Shown in pieces: positions 21,846 to 29,734 of a stretch of 64,000 bases of DNA. Source of the DNA: an uncultured Clostridia bacterium (GTDB taxonomy: Bacteria; Bacillota; Clostridia; Christensenellales; UBA1242). The stretch covers positions 248,001-312,000 of the forward strand of contig CAKVNM010000001.1 in assembly GCA_934777505.1 (NCBI GenBank). Reading direction: 5' to 3'. Position numbers and translations under genes: made by a program. The notes below the pieces were generated by a model. That model had not been told where the DNA came from. It ran no database searches and saw only the letters and a list, made by a program, of their open reading frames with translations. The first letter of the stretch is position 1; each line of letters begins with the position of its first letter.

Positions 21846-23545
21846 TCCATAAATTCTGTTAAATTTGGTGTGCAATCAACATCGTCATTATCAACCAAAA
21901 TTCTGCCAAGTTTCATTGTAAACATGGAAGAAGTTTTAAAGTCAATTTCCTTGCCTAATATTGCATCACAATACGCTGATTGAGTAACATGGTCAACTTG
22001 TGTTGTGTAGTGATGGTCAAGCATTTTATCAAAGTCTTTTACTGTTATACCTTGGGTTTTATCGTCATCAATTAAATATTTATCAAATGACTTGTCAAGT
22101 TCCAAGGTGTTTTTTACTTTGTTATAATAATCAAAGGCATATTTTTCGTCAATAACTTCCAGTCTGCCTTCTGGCGTTTTCATAACTCGTTTGTCTTTTG
22201 AAATCATCATCAACTTATCAACATGGTTCATGTGCTTGTCGTAGCCGATACTTGGGATTACCTTGTTTTTCTCCATAATATCAATTATTTTTTCGAGAGA
22301 AAATGTGTTTTTTATGATTTTCTTTGGAATTTCGCAACCAAGCATATCGTTTGTTAATTTATAGCCATTTTGGTTCATGGCTTTTCTTAAAATCTGCAAC
22401 TTGATTAGTCCCGTGCGGTCTTTTGATAAAGATTCGCCACCAAGCACTCTTGTTAAATCAACTTCTGTGCTAGTCTTAATTAAATTGGTCACTTTATTGT
22501 AATCTTGCGGATATAGGACTGAAAAATCAATATCTTTTAAAAATTCGCTTGGAATTTCTGCATGAGTGTGCATTCCAAACACTAAATCTGGGTGTTCTAT
22601 ATCGACAAATCCACCAACATCATGGATTATATCGCACAGTTCGTCAAAATTAATTCTTTTTAGTCCACCCGTTTGAATGTGAAGATTTTGATTGTCTTTT
22701 GATAGCAAAGAATCTGGGTAGTTATCAAACAATCTAACAATTTGATTTACGCTCAACTTTGAAAGTCTATTTGATGTGGCATTAAGTTCTTGTGCAAGCA
22801 TTATTTTAACACTGTTTGCAACATTATCATGAGAACGAGATTTAAACAAGTCATAGTGAGATTGCAAATAATCAACAGATATTTCAAAGAAATCGTGCAT
22901 AATTTCCTTGTATTTTCTGCCTTCCTTGATGCAAGAATAATAGGTTGAATATGGAATAATTACGCCGTATTTTTTCCTAATCAAGTTTTTGATTGCAATG
23001 AGTTGATGTCCAAGATTTGTTAGCCTGTCACGGTCGGCATATCTAATATTTTTTATTTGATTGCCAAGATAGTAAACGCCATTGTCTTGCGATAAATCAA
23101 CATTCATTTTGGCAAGCAAGGAGTAAACAATCAAATCCTTGTTGTTTTTCCATTTTTTGTATCCGTTGATATCTTTTAAGCAAGGAGCAACGCCAACATG
23201 GGCTGTCTTGAAGATAAATTTGTATTGGTCGTCTGTGTCTGGGTAGTTTGGGTCGGGAACATAGTTTGGTTTTTTATAAGCCAAAACATAGTTTAGCGAA
23301 ACATTGCATTCCATTCCTGGAATAACGAACAGATTTGGATATTTTTCCCTATGGTTCAAAAATTCTTCCATGGTTTCCACTCCACCAGTGATTGTGTCGT
23401 GGTCGTTAATCCTAATAATCACTCTTTTACCCTTTCGTTCACCCAATTTTTGATAGTATTCAAGAGTGTCTTTCACGGGCAAACTTGCACATCTTTCTTG
23501 TGAATGAATCGTGTGAACGTGAAGGTCGATAAAGAGTGTTTCCAT
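21842..23545 (-). CDS. PHP-domain putative phosphoesterase (567 aa)
   Basis: The first 90 residues carry PHP-superfamily metal motifs: IDLHVHTIHS (H9, H11), INDHDTITGG and VIPGMECNVS. A further DIEHPDLVFGMHTH lies near residue 315. PHP proteins are metal-dependent phosphoesterases (histidinol phosphatase, nuclease or polymerase proofreading). This one is far longer than stand-alone PHP enzymes because a roughly 200-residue helical insert separates the motifs. There is no polymerase domain. The substrate is unknown. A GGAGA site precedes the ATG, and it appears to be a single gene. Confidence 0.8.
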   Translation of the reverse strand: METLFIDLHVHTIHSQERCASLPVKDTLEYYQKLGERKGKRVIIRINDHDTITGGVETMEEFLNHREKYPNLFVIPGMECNVSLNYVLAYKKPNYVPDPNYPDTDDQYKFIFKTAHVGVAPCLKDINGYKKWKNNKDLIVYSLLAKMNVDLSQDNGVYYLGNQIKNIRYADRDRLTNLGHQLIAIKNLIRKKYGVIIPYSTYYSCIKEGRKYKEIMHDFFEISVDYLQSHYDLFKSRSHDNVANSVKIMLAQELNATSNRLSKLSVNQIVRLFDNYPDSLLSKDNQNLHIQTGGLKRINFDELCDIIHDVGGFVDIEHPDLVFGMHTHAEIPSEFLKDIDFSVLYPQDYNKVTNLIKTSTEVDLTRVLGGESLSKDRTGLIKLQILRKAMNQNGYKLTNDMLGCEIPKKIIKNTFSLEKIIDIMEKNKVIPSIGYDKHMNHVDKLMMISKDKRVMKTPEGRLEVIDEKYAFDYYNKVKNTLELDKSFDKYLIDDDKTQGITVKDFDKMLDHHYTTQVDHVTQSAYCDAILGKEIDFKTSSMFTMKLGRILVDNDDVDCTPNLTEFME

Positions 23546-23620
23546 ATATTTCTCCTAATATTTAATTGTTACAACTATTATATCAAAATAAATGTCGAAA
23601 AGCAATAGTAAAGTCAAAAA

Positions 23621-23650
23621 AATAAAAGGCAAAATTTTCTGCCTTTTATT
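23621..23650 (-). terminator. Terminator of yloU-fakA
   Basis: AATAAAAGGCA / TGCCTTTTATT stem with minus-strand T-run. Confidence 0.8.
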
Positions 23651-23678
23651 ATCATTAAAAAGTTATAAATATATAACA

Positions 23679-25334
23679 TTATTCCATGGAAATAATGTAG
23701 TAGTAAACTGGTTGACCACCATAAAGTGCACTAACTTCGCAGTTAGGATATTTTTCTTGGATTTTGCCAACCAAAATATTTGCTTCGTCTTCCTTAACAT
23801 CATTACCGAAGAAAAGTGTAACTGTTACGATATCGTCATTCATTTGCTTGTCTACAAGTTTAACAACGGTTTCGCCAATTTCCTTGCCCTTTGCAATAAT
23901 AGCCTTGTCGTTAAGACCAATGATGTCGCCTTCCTTCAAACTAAATCCGTTAACCTTTGTGTTGCGGACAGCATAAGTAACTTGTGAAGAATGAACATTT
24001 TTGATTGCTTCCATCATTGCTTCTTCATTCTCGGCTGGGTTTGCATCTGGATTGAATGCTAGGCTTGCAGAAATACCTTCTGGGATACTTCTTGTTGGAA
24101 TAACATGAATATTTGTGTTTGTGAGTGCCTTTGCTTGTTCAGCGGCAAGAATAATATTTTTGTTGTTTGGGAACACAAAAACATCTTTTGCTCTAACACT
24201 ATCAACAGCCTTAACAATGTCTTCTGCACTTGGGTTCATAGTTTGTCCACCCTCAATCACACTATCAACATTAAGGTCTTTGAAAATTGCTGAAAGTCCA
24301 TCGCCAGCGCAAACAGAAACCATGCCGTAAGGTTTAACTTCCTTGGCTTGTTCTCTTGCCCTTTTCATTGCTCTGTTTTGTTCAAGCATATTTTCGATTT
24401 TTAGTTTTGTTAGTTCACCAAGTTCAAGAGCGTAACCAAGCGCTCTGTTTGGTTCGTTTGTGTGAACATGGACTTTTACCAAACTTAAATCGCCAACGCA
24501 AATAACGCTGTCGCCGATTTCCATAAGTCTTTCTCTAAGTCTATCAATATCGGCTTCTGTGGTCTTTTTCTTCATTTCGATAATAAAGTACTCAGTACAG
24601 TAGGCAAATTGAATATCGCCAAGATCTTGAATGTTTGCTGGGTTTTCGCCACCAAAGTCAACTTCGAGACCCGGAGCAACCTTGTCTGCTTGTTCGTAGT
24701 TGATTTTTAGAGTTTCATCGCCAATCAAAACTTTGTAGAAACCTGTAAAGATAATAATCAAGCCTCTGCCACCGCTATCAACAACTCCTGCTTTTTTCAA
24801 AACCGGAAGAAGTTCTGGGGTTTTTTGCAAAGTTTCTTCACCAACGTTGATAACTTGTTTTAAAAAGTCGTCAACATCAATATTTTTCTTTGCAATCTTT
24901 GTTGCACTTTCTGCCATCATTCTAATAACGGTTAGGATTGTGCCTTCTTTTGGTTTTGTTACGGCTTTATAAGCAACTTCTGCACCAACATTGAGAGCCT
25001 TTGCAAAAGTTTTTGCATTAATTTCTGTTTTTTCTAGTTTGAATACTGATGAGATACCTTTCAAAATCTGTGATAAAATAACACCTGAGTTTCCCCTAGC
25101 GCCACGCAAAGCACCTTTACTAAATGCTTCACTAAGTTCATCTATATTATTGTTAGGACAATTTGAAATTTCTGTTACAACAGCCTTCATTGTCATGCTC
25201 ATATTTGTGCCAGTATCTCCGTCTGGAACTGGGAACACATTGAGCGAGTCAACATACTTTTTGTTTTCTTCTAATAACGCAGAACCACCTACTAACATTT
25301 TCCTTAGGGTAGCCCCATTTATAACTTTTTTCAT
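23679..25334 (-). CDS. fakA: Fatty acid kinase subunit A (DAK2-domain protein YloV)
   Basis: A 551-residue DAK2 (DhaL-type) ATP-binding kinase subunit that, with a DegV-like FakB carrier, phosphorylates exogenous fatty acids. The N-terminal DhaL domain shows NVFPVPDGDTGTNMSMT and GARGNSGVILSQIL. The C-terminal YloV region (about 330-551) includes HVHTNEP and FVFPNNKNIILAAEQA. It follows the Asp23-like gene, the standard yloU-yloV order. No FakB gene is in the window. Confidence 0.94.
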   Translation of the reverse strand: MKKVINGATLRKMLVGGSALLEENKKYVDSLNVFPVPDGDTGTNMSMTMKAVVTEISNCPNNNIDELSEAFSKGALRGARGNSGVILSQILKGISSVFKLEKTEINAKTFAKALNVGAEVAYKAVTKPKEGTILTVIRMMAESATKIAKKNIDVDDFLKQVINVGEETLQKTPELLPVLKKAGVVDSGGRGLIIIFTGFYKVLIGDETLKINYEQADKVAPGLEVDFGGENPANIQDLGDIQFAYCTEYFIIEMKKKTTEADIDRLRERLMEIGDSVICVGDLSLVKVHVHTNEPNRALGYALELGELTKLKIENMLEQNRAMKRAREQAKEVKPYGMVSVCAGDGLSAIFKDLNVDSVIEGGQTMNPSAEDIVKAVDSVRAKDVFVFPNNKNIILAAEQAKALTNTNIHVIPTRSIPEGISASLAFNPDANPAENEEAMMEAIKNVHSSQVTYAVRNTKVNGFSLKEGDIIGLNDKAIIAKGKEIGETVVKLVDKQMNDDIVTVTLFFGNDVKEDEANILVGKIQEKYPNCEVSALYGGQPVYYYIISME

Positions 25335-25387
25335 GAGCGAAAAATCCTTCCTTAAAAATCAAATAATCAAAATCATCAAAAAAAAGC

Positions 25388-25738
25388 CTAAACTCTAACA
25401 CCAAGTACATTGACATTTACGCTATCAACTAGCATACCTGTAAATTCTTCTACGCTATACTTAACACTGCGTTTCAAACTTTCTGCAACAGCAATAATGC
25501 TAACGCCGTACTTTAAAATAACATATAGGTCAATGTAAATTTTGTTATCAACAGTTAAGACTTTTACACCTTTGTTAAAATTTTGCTTTTTAAAAAGCAT
25601 AGCAAAATTATCAGAAAGTTTTTTCGCTACTAAATCAACTATGCCATAACAATCGAGAGCGGTGTGTCCTGCTACTATCGCTATTGCTTCATCACTAATG
25701 CTAATTTTTCCATACACATTTGCAGTGTTAACAGCCAT
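25388..25738 (-). CDS. Asp23/Gls24-family protein YloU
   Basis: A 116-residue Asp23-family protein. The start is the ATG at 25738 (MAVNTANVYGKISISDEAI), directly after a GGAGG site; the longer frame upstream includes its promoter and is not used. The Asp23 core is GKISISDEAIAIVAGHTALDCYGIV (quoted in parts), then KIYIDLYVILKYGVSI and VNVLGVRV at the end. Family members associate with the membrane or envelope stress functions; the role of YloU is not settled. Promoter TTGCAC-N17-TACAAT lies upstream. It is divergent from rpmB. Confidence 0.93.
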   Translation of the reverse strand: MAVNTANVYGKISISDEAIAIVAGHTALDCYGIVDLVAKKLSDNFAMLFKKQNFNKGVKVLTVDNKIYIDLYVILKYGVSIIAVAESLKRSVKYSVEEFTGMLVDSVNVNVLGVRV

Positions 25739-25961
25739 AAAAAACCTCCAAAAAAAATATTTTGCTCTATTATTGTACACTATATTAAAAAAAAGTGCAA
25801 TATTTTTTGTAAAAATTCTTTTTTTTGTTGAACCAAATATTCCCAAAATTTGCCAAATTAAAATGGAGTTTTGATTATTTTGCAAAAACGCTTGATTTTT
25901 CGTTTTATAAATGATAAAATGTTCAAGTTGAAATTTATAAACTAGTTTAGGAGGAATATAC

Positions 25962-26144
25962 ATGGCAAGAGTTTGCAGTATCTGCGGAAAAGGTAAAATG
26001 GGTGGACACCAAGTTTCTCACTCAAACATTAAGACAAACAAACAATGGGCTCCAAATATTCAAAAAGTTAGAGTTGAAGTTGACGGAAAAGAAGAAAGAA
26101 CTTATGTTTGCACAAAATGCTTGAAGACATCAAAAAAAGCATAA
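25962..26144 (+). CDS. rpmB: 50S ribosomal protein L28, zinc-binding form
   Basis: A 60-residue L28: MARVCSICGKGKMGGHQVSH, WAPNIQKVRVEVDG and CTKCLKTSKK. Two CxxC pairs mark the zinc-binding C+ version. A promoter TTGATT-N17-TAAAAT and an AGGAGG site precede it, and a terminator follows. It is divergent from yloU and convergent with spoVM, the same cluster as in Bacillus (rpe, spoVM, rpmB, yloU, yloV). Confidence 0.97.
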   Translation: MARVCSICGKGKMGGHQVSHSNIKTNKQWAPNIQKVRVEVDGKEERTYVCTKCLKTSKKA

Positions 26145-26149
26145 TCAAA

Positions 26150-26174
26150 CTGCCTTGATTGGCGGTTTTTTTAT
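26150..26174 (+). terminator. Terminator of rpmB
   Basis: ACTGCC-TTGATT-GGCGGT stem followed by T7. Confidence 0.8.
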
Positions 26175-26184
26175 GCCTGTTTTT

Positions 26185-26265
26185 TTAAAGTTTTAGTTGC
26201 TTTCTAAAAATCAGTTTTAACAGTGGAACTAAAAACTTTGGGGCTTTGATACAAATTATTTTCAT
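26185..26265 (-). CDS. spoVM: Stage V sporulation protein M (26 aa)
   Basis: A 26-residue frame beginning MKIICIKAPKFLVPLLK and ending RKQLKL, with an AAAGGAG site 11 nt upstream. It matches Bacillus SpoVM in length, in the MKxxxIKxPKFL opening, in the helix-breaking Pro at position 9 and in the amphipathic basic helix that follows. SpoVM recognises the convex forespore membrane and anchors SpoIVA for coat assembly. Synteny is decisive: rpe, spoVM, rpmB, yloU and yloV are clustered in Bacillus and here. The upstream CATATAAT (26288-26295) resembles a sigma-E/K -10 (CATAnnnT). Confidence 0.85.
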   Translation of the reverse strand: MKIICIKAPKFLVPLLKLIFRKQLKL

Positions 26266-26287
26266 GATATGTAACACTCCTTTTTAT

Positions 26288-26295
26288 ATTATATG
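26288..26295 (-). promoter_or_regulatory. Possible mother-cell sigma factor -10 of spoVM
   Basis: CATATAAT fits the CATAnnnT pattern of sigma-E/sigma-K -10 boxes. No convincing -35 was seen. Confidence 0.4.
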
Positions 26296-26317
26296 AACAA
26301 AAAAATGTTTTTGTTTT

Positions 26318-26424
26318 GGGGCAAGGAAAGTTGCCACCGTGGGCGTGAACCGCGCCCGTGGTGGCACGCCCAACTGCCCGCCCGCAGTTGGGCGAGCAAA
26401 GCCCCGCTTTGCACTTTCCTTCCC
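26318..26424 (+). ncRNA. GC-rich four-way-junction element (structured RNA or repeat)
   Basis: An island of about 65 percent GC in AT-rich DNA. The outer stem AAGGAAAGT (26323-26331) / ACTTTCCTT (26413-26421) encloses three adjacent hairpins. Hairpin 1 has 14 pairs (26332-26345 with 26353-26366), including two G-U pairs that exist only in the plus-strand RNA. Hairpin 2 has 11 perfect pairs (26367-26377 with 26384-26394). Hairpin 3 has 6 pairs (26396-26401 with 26407-26412). Only one base is unpaired at the junction. I do not recognise a known RNA family. It may be a structured RNA or a mobile palindromic repeat. Confidence 0.7.
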
Positions 26425-26584
26425 ACCTGCATTTCTTCCCACACTCACTTATGTTCCAACCTTGTTTTTAAAAGTCGTTTTCTCTTTTCTAATCTTCTAC
26501 ACATACAATCCCTATTTTATCAATTCAAACAAAATCAATAAAGACAAAATTTTGAGCAATATGTAAAATCAAATTAAAAACAAA
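26425..26584. other. AT-rich stretch after the structured element
   Basis: C- and T-rich then A-rich sequence without a gene or clear site. Confidence 0.5.
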
Positions 26585-26612
26585 AAAAGTGCTAAAACTA
26601 GCACTTTTTTTA
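26585..26612 (-). terminator. Terminator of the VirB2-like lipoprotein gene
   Basis: AAAGTGCTAAAACTAGCACTTTTTTT; stem AGTGCT/AGCACT with T/A runs on both sides. Confidence 0.8.
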
Positions 26613-26627
26613 AATCATAAACTATTC

Positions 26628-27425
26628 TTACTTAATGAAAAATCTTGGGAAGAAATCAACTGCTCCTTGGTCGCCACCAAACCAAATTAGTGATGATGAA
26701 GCGAATAGTTGGAACAAGATGATTAATGCAATACCGATAAAGATACCAACAACTGTGTAGACAACTCTTTTCTTTGCTTCTTCTCTTTCTTCGGCGTTGT
26801 TTGCTCTTGCAAGTTTAATTCCAAGATAGATTGCAAATATTGTTCCAATAGAACACATAACAATGCAGATTGGAGTCAAAATTGAACTTAGAACATAGTT
26901 AACTTTGTTTAGAAGGATTGTAACGCTTTGAGCACCTTCCAAGGCATTTTTGTCTTTGTAAACCTTGTAGGTTACTTCCATAGTGATTCGTGCGGAATCT
27001 CCTTCGCCCATAGGACAGAAAACAAGAGTCATCGAACGGCTTTCGCTTGTCTTGGTTGAATCGTTCATTCCTGTGTTGAACGATTCTGCATAAATATAGT
27101 CGTGAGTTGTTTTGTCTGCTCCGCTCTTGTAGTCTTCATACGCTTTTAGCATATCGACTGTTCTTGAGACATACTTGCCAGATTCTGCTTGATATCTATA
27201 AGTCAACTGACCGCCAGTAAAGTCTGGTTGATATGCGGTTTCTTCGCCCGCAATGTTGATTTTCTCGCCGTCAACATACACTAGTCTAAATTGATTTTGG
27301 AAAGAGATTCCCCTTTCTTCTGTTTGATTGCCACAACCAGCAAACAACAGCGATGACAAGCATAGCAAAGCGATTACTATAATGCTTAATACTTTTGTTA
27401 AACTTTGTGATTTGGATTTTGTCAT
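26628..27425 (-). CDS. Lipoprotein with C-terminal VirB2/TrbC-like two-helix membrane domain
   Basis: A 265-residue protein. Residues about 10-31 form a lipoprotein signal peptide with lipobox LLFAGC. The middle (about 35-170) is an extracytoplasmic domain of unknown fold. The C-terminal 90 residues contain two membrane helices (ILTPICIVMCSIGTIFAIYL and TVVGIFIGIALIILFQLF) joined by the loop ARANNAEEREEAKKRV. That loop is almost identical in the next gene. The arrangement recalls TrbC/VirB2 pilin-type proteins, but no other secretion genes are nearby. A GGGAG site precedes the ATG. Confidence 0.65.
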   Translation of the reverse strand: MTKSKSQSLTKVLSIIVIALLCLSSLLFAGCGNQTEERGISFQNQFRLVYVDGEKINIAGEETAYQPDFTGGQLTYRYQAESGKYVSRTVDMLKAYEDYKSGADKTTHDYIYAESFNTGMNDSTKTSESRSMTLVFCPMGEGDSARITMEVTYKVYKDKNALEGAQSVTILLNKVNYVLSSILTPICIVMCSIGTIFAIYLGIKLARANNAEEREEAKKRVVYTVVGIFIGIALIILFQLFASSSLIWFGGDQGAVDFFPRFFIK

Positions 27426-27489
27426 TTTTTTGCTCCCAAATTATTATAACTTTATTATATATTTTTATAATGCCGTTGTCAATAATTAA

Positions 27490-27516
27490 TTTAAAAAAAC
27501 TCACACCAAACGGCAT
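27490..27516 (-). terminator. Terminator of the small VirB2-like gene
   Basis: ACTCATGCC / GGTGTGAGT stem (G-U pairs included) then minus-strand T7. Confidence 0.65.
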
Positions 27517-27550
27517 GAGTCAAAAATTTTGAATTAAATTTTATATTTGA

Positions 27551-27907
27551 TTATAGACCAATAAATCCACCACTTGCATCTGGCTTAGTAGGTGTTACTC
27601 CAATCCAGTCAGGAAGTTTGTTGCTAATGATGTTAATAACAACAATCAAAGCAATAGTAACTGCAATACCTGCAACTGTGTAGATAACTTTCTTCTTTGC
27701 TTCTTCTCTTTCTTCGGCATTGTTTGCTCTTGCCATTTTAATACCAACCAAAACAGCATAAACAATTGCAATAGCACCAACGATACCAAGCAATGCACTA
27801 ACAACAATGTTAACATAATTAATGATAGCAGTTGCTGTGTCTTTTGTGATTTGTCCAGCATCGGCTTCAAGAAGATTACCCATAGCCAATAAAACTTTAT
27901 TAAACAT
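27551..27907 (-). CDS. Small VirB2/TrbC-like membrane protein (118 aa)
   Basis: The start is the ATG at 27907 (MFNKVLLAMGNLLEADAG), after a GGAGG site; an upstream ATG lacks a site. It has 118 residues with two membrane helices, IVVSALLGIVGAIAIVYAVL and TVAGIAVTIALIVVINI, around the loop ARANNAEEREEAKKKV. This matches the C-terminus of the neighbouring lipoprotein at both protein and DNA level, so one gave rise to the other by duplication. The layout is that of TrbC/VirB2 pilins. Each gene has its own terminator, so they may be expressed separately. Confidence 0.7.
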   Translation of the reverse strand: MFNKVLLAMGNLLEADAGQITKDTATAIINYVNIVVSALLGIVGAIAIVYAVLVGIKMARANNAEEREEAKKKVIYTVAGIAVTIALIVVINIISNKLPDWIGVTPTKPDASGGFIGL

Positions 27908-27997
27908 AAAATTTTCCTCCAAAATTAAAATTCTTTTGTTAAACATCTTAATTTTATAATGTTTAGTAACGGGGTGTCAAACAAAATTTGCACTATT

Positions 27998-28672
27998 TTA
28001 TTTTTTTATAAAATATTTTTTTAGGTTTGCGATTGCTTGTTGAGAATTAGTATCATTAAACACATAACTACCGCTAACCAAAATGTCTGCCCCATTTTTT
28101 GTTAGTTTGCTACAATTTTGATTATTTATACCACCGTCAACTTCGATTAGGAACTTGTAGCCCTTTTCTTTCCTAATATTTGCAAGATACTTGACTTTTT
28201 CTACTGCACTTTCGTCAAACTTTTGACCAGAAGCACCAATATCAACGCTCATTACTAATACTAAGTCGCAATAAGCAAGAATCGGGTCAAGGATTTTTAC
28301 ATCAGTTGGAAGGTCAACTGCAACACCTGCAATCATTTTGTTTTTTTGAATTTTTTTGATTGTTTCGATAACCTGAGAATCATTATCAAAATACTCTCTG
28401 TGAACGGTTATGATATTAGCGTAGGACTTTATGAACTTGTCAACATATTTTTGTGGAGAGCGAACCATTAAATGAATATCTAGTGGAAGGGTGCTTCTGT
28501 CGTTGATTTCTCTAACCATAATATGATTTAAAATTGATGTTGCAGGTGTGACTGTTCCGTCCATAATGTCGCAATGAAGAAAATCTGCACTGCTTTCGAT
28601 TTTTTTAACATAATCAAAAATTTCTTTTTCGGCTGGAAGTGATGACACGCTAACCAAAACATTTTTTCTCAT
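27998..28672 (-). CDS. rpe: Ribulose-phosphate 3-epimerase family protein (divergent)
   Basis: A 224-residue TIM-barrel epimerase-like protein of the pentose phosphate pathway. The start is the ATG at 28672 (MRKNVLVSVS), 8 nt after AAGGAG; the upstream TTG is unlikely. Family elements are LHCDIMDGTVTP, DIHLMV, ITVHREYF, EVDGGIN and GADILVSGS. The usual VNPGFGGQ phosphate-loop segment reads SVDIGASGQKF, so substrate or efficiency may differ. Synteny with spoVM-rpmB-yloU-fakA supports rpe. It follows rlmN closely, as part of fmt-rlmN-rpe. Confidence 0.88.
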   Translation of the reverse strand: MRKNVLVSVSSLPAEKEIFDYVKKIESSADFLHCDIMDGTVTPATSILNHIMVREINDRSTLPLDIHLMVRSPQKYVDKFIKSYANIITVHREYFDNDSQVIETIKKIQKNKMIAGVAVDLPTDVKILDPILAYCDLVLVMSVDIGASGQKFDESAVEKVKYLANIRKEKGYKFLIEVDGGINNQNCSKLTKNGADILVSGSYVFNDTNSQQAIANLKKYFIKK

Positions 28673-28687
28673 AAACAAATCTCCTTT

Positions 28688-29734
28688 TTAAATTTTTCCT
28701 GTTTCCAAATATCTTCGTCTTAACTGACCGCAAGCACCGTCTATGTCCTGCCCCATTGTGCGTCTAAGAGTGCTTGATAGCCCAAGTTTTTTTAGTTCAT
28801 TAACAAAGTTCATGGCTTCGTCCCTAGTTGTTGCTTGAAGCGACCTTTCCGCCACTTGATTTAAACAAATAACATTAATATGGCAAGGAAGTCCCCTTAA
28901 AAGATGCCTTAGTTCCATGGCGGACTGTTTGCTGTCGTTAATGCCTTTTAAAAGCACATATTCAAAAACAATTCTTCTGCCAGTTTTTCTAAAATAATAT
29001 CTGCACGCATCAATAATTCTGTGAATGGAATACTTGTTTGCGATTGGCATACTTTGTTTTCTAATTTTGTCGTTGGACGCATGAAGACTTATTGTGAGTG
29101 TGAGTTTAAAACCGTCATCGGCAAGTTTGTAGATGTTAGGAACAATTCCGCAAGTGGAAAGCGAGATATTTCTTTCGCTGATATTAAGAGTGTTTTCGTC
29201 ACCGATTAGTTTGATAAATTTTGTAACATTATCGTAGTTGTCGAGCGGTTCTCCACTGCCCATCAAAACAATGTTGGTTATCATCCGTTTTTCTTTGAGT
29301 CCGCCGTTTAAAAACTTGTTAATTTGCACAACTTGACCAACAATTTCGCCAGCGGTCAAGTTTCTAACAAGTCCACCCAAAGTGCTAGCACAAAACTTAC
29401 AACCCATTCTGCAACCCACTTGACTGGAAACGCAGACAGTGTAGCCGTACTTATACTTCATTAGCACGCTTTCGATAATATTATTGTCGGTTAGTTTAAA
29501 CAAGAATTTTATAGTGCCGTCTTGGCTAACTTTTTTGTCTAGAATAAGGCAAGGTTGAGCCACATAGTCTTCGGTGAGTTTTGCTCTAAGGTCATAACTA
29601 ATACTAGTGATTTCGCTAAAACTTTTGCCAAGATATAGACCCGAAAAAACTTGGGTTGCCCTAAACTTTTTTTCGCCCATATCTTCCATAATTTGTTGGA
29701 TTTCTTGCAAACTATAATCGAGTAAGTTTTCCAT
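28688..29734 (-). CDS. rlmN: 23S rRNA (A2503-C2)/tRNA (A37) methyltransferase RlmN
   Basis: A 348-residue radical-SAM methyltransferase that makes 2-methyladenosine in 23S rRNA and some tRNAs. The iron-sulfur motif is GCRMGCKFCAST. Also present are MGSGEPLDNYDNV, SLHASNDKIRKQSMPI and the C-terminal mechanistic Cys in MGQDIDGACGQLR. Its start overlaps the fmt stop by one base pair set (29734), giving translational coupling. Confidence 0.97.
   Translation of the reverse strand: MENLLDYSLQEIQQIMEDMGEKKFRATQVFSGLYLGKSFSEITSISYDLRAKLTEDYVAQPCLILDKKVSQDGTIKFLFKLTDNNIIESVLMKYKYGYTVCVSSQVGCRMGCKFCASTLGGLVRNLTAGEIVGQVVQINKFLNGGLKEKRMITNIVLMGSGEPLDNYDNVTKFIKLIGDENTLNISERNISLSTCGIVPNIYKLADDGFKLTLTISLHASNDKIRKQSMPIANKYSIHRIIDACRYYFRKTGRRIVFEYVLLKGINDSKQSAMELRHLLRGLPCHINVICLNQVAERSLQATTRDEAMNFVNELKKLGLSSTLRRTMGQDIDGACGQLRRRYLETGKI

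Noticed and set aside
26293..26566. Two overlapping plus-strand open frames of 75-82 residues
   Set aside because: Both run through the GC-rich hairpins, have no ribosome binding site and encode low-complexity, Pro/Arg/Cys-rich translations. They are shadows of the structured element.
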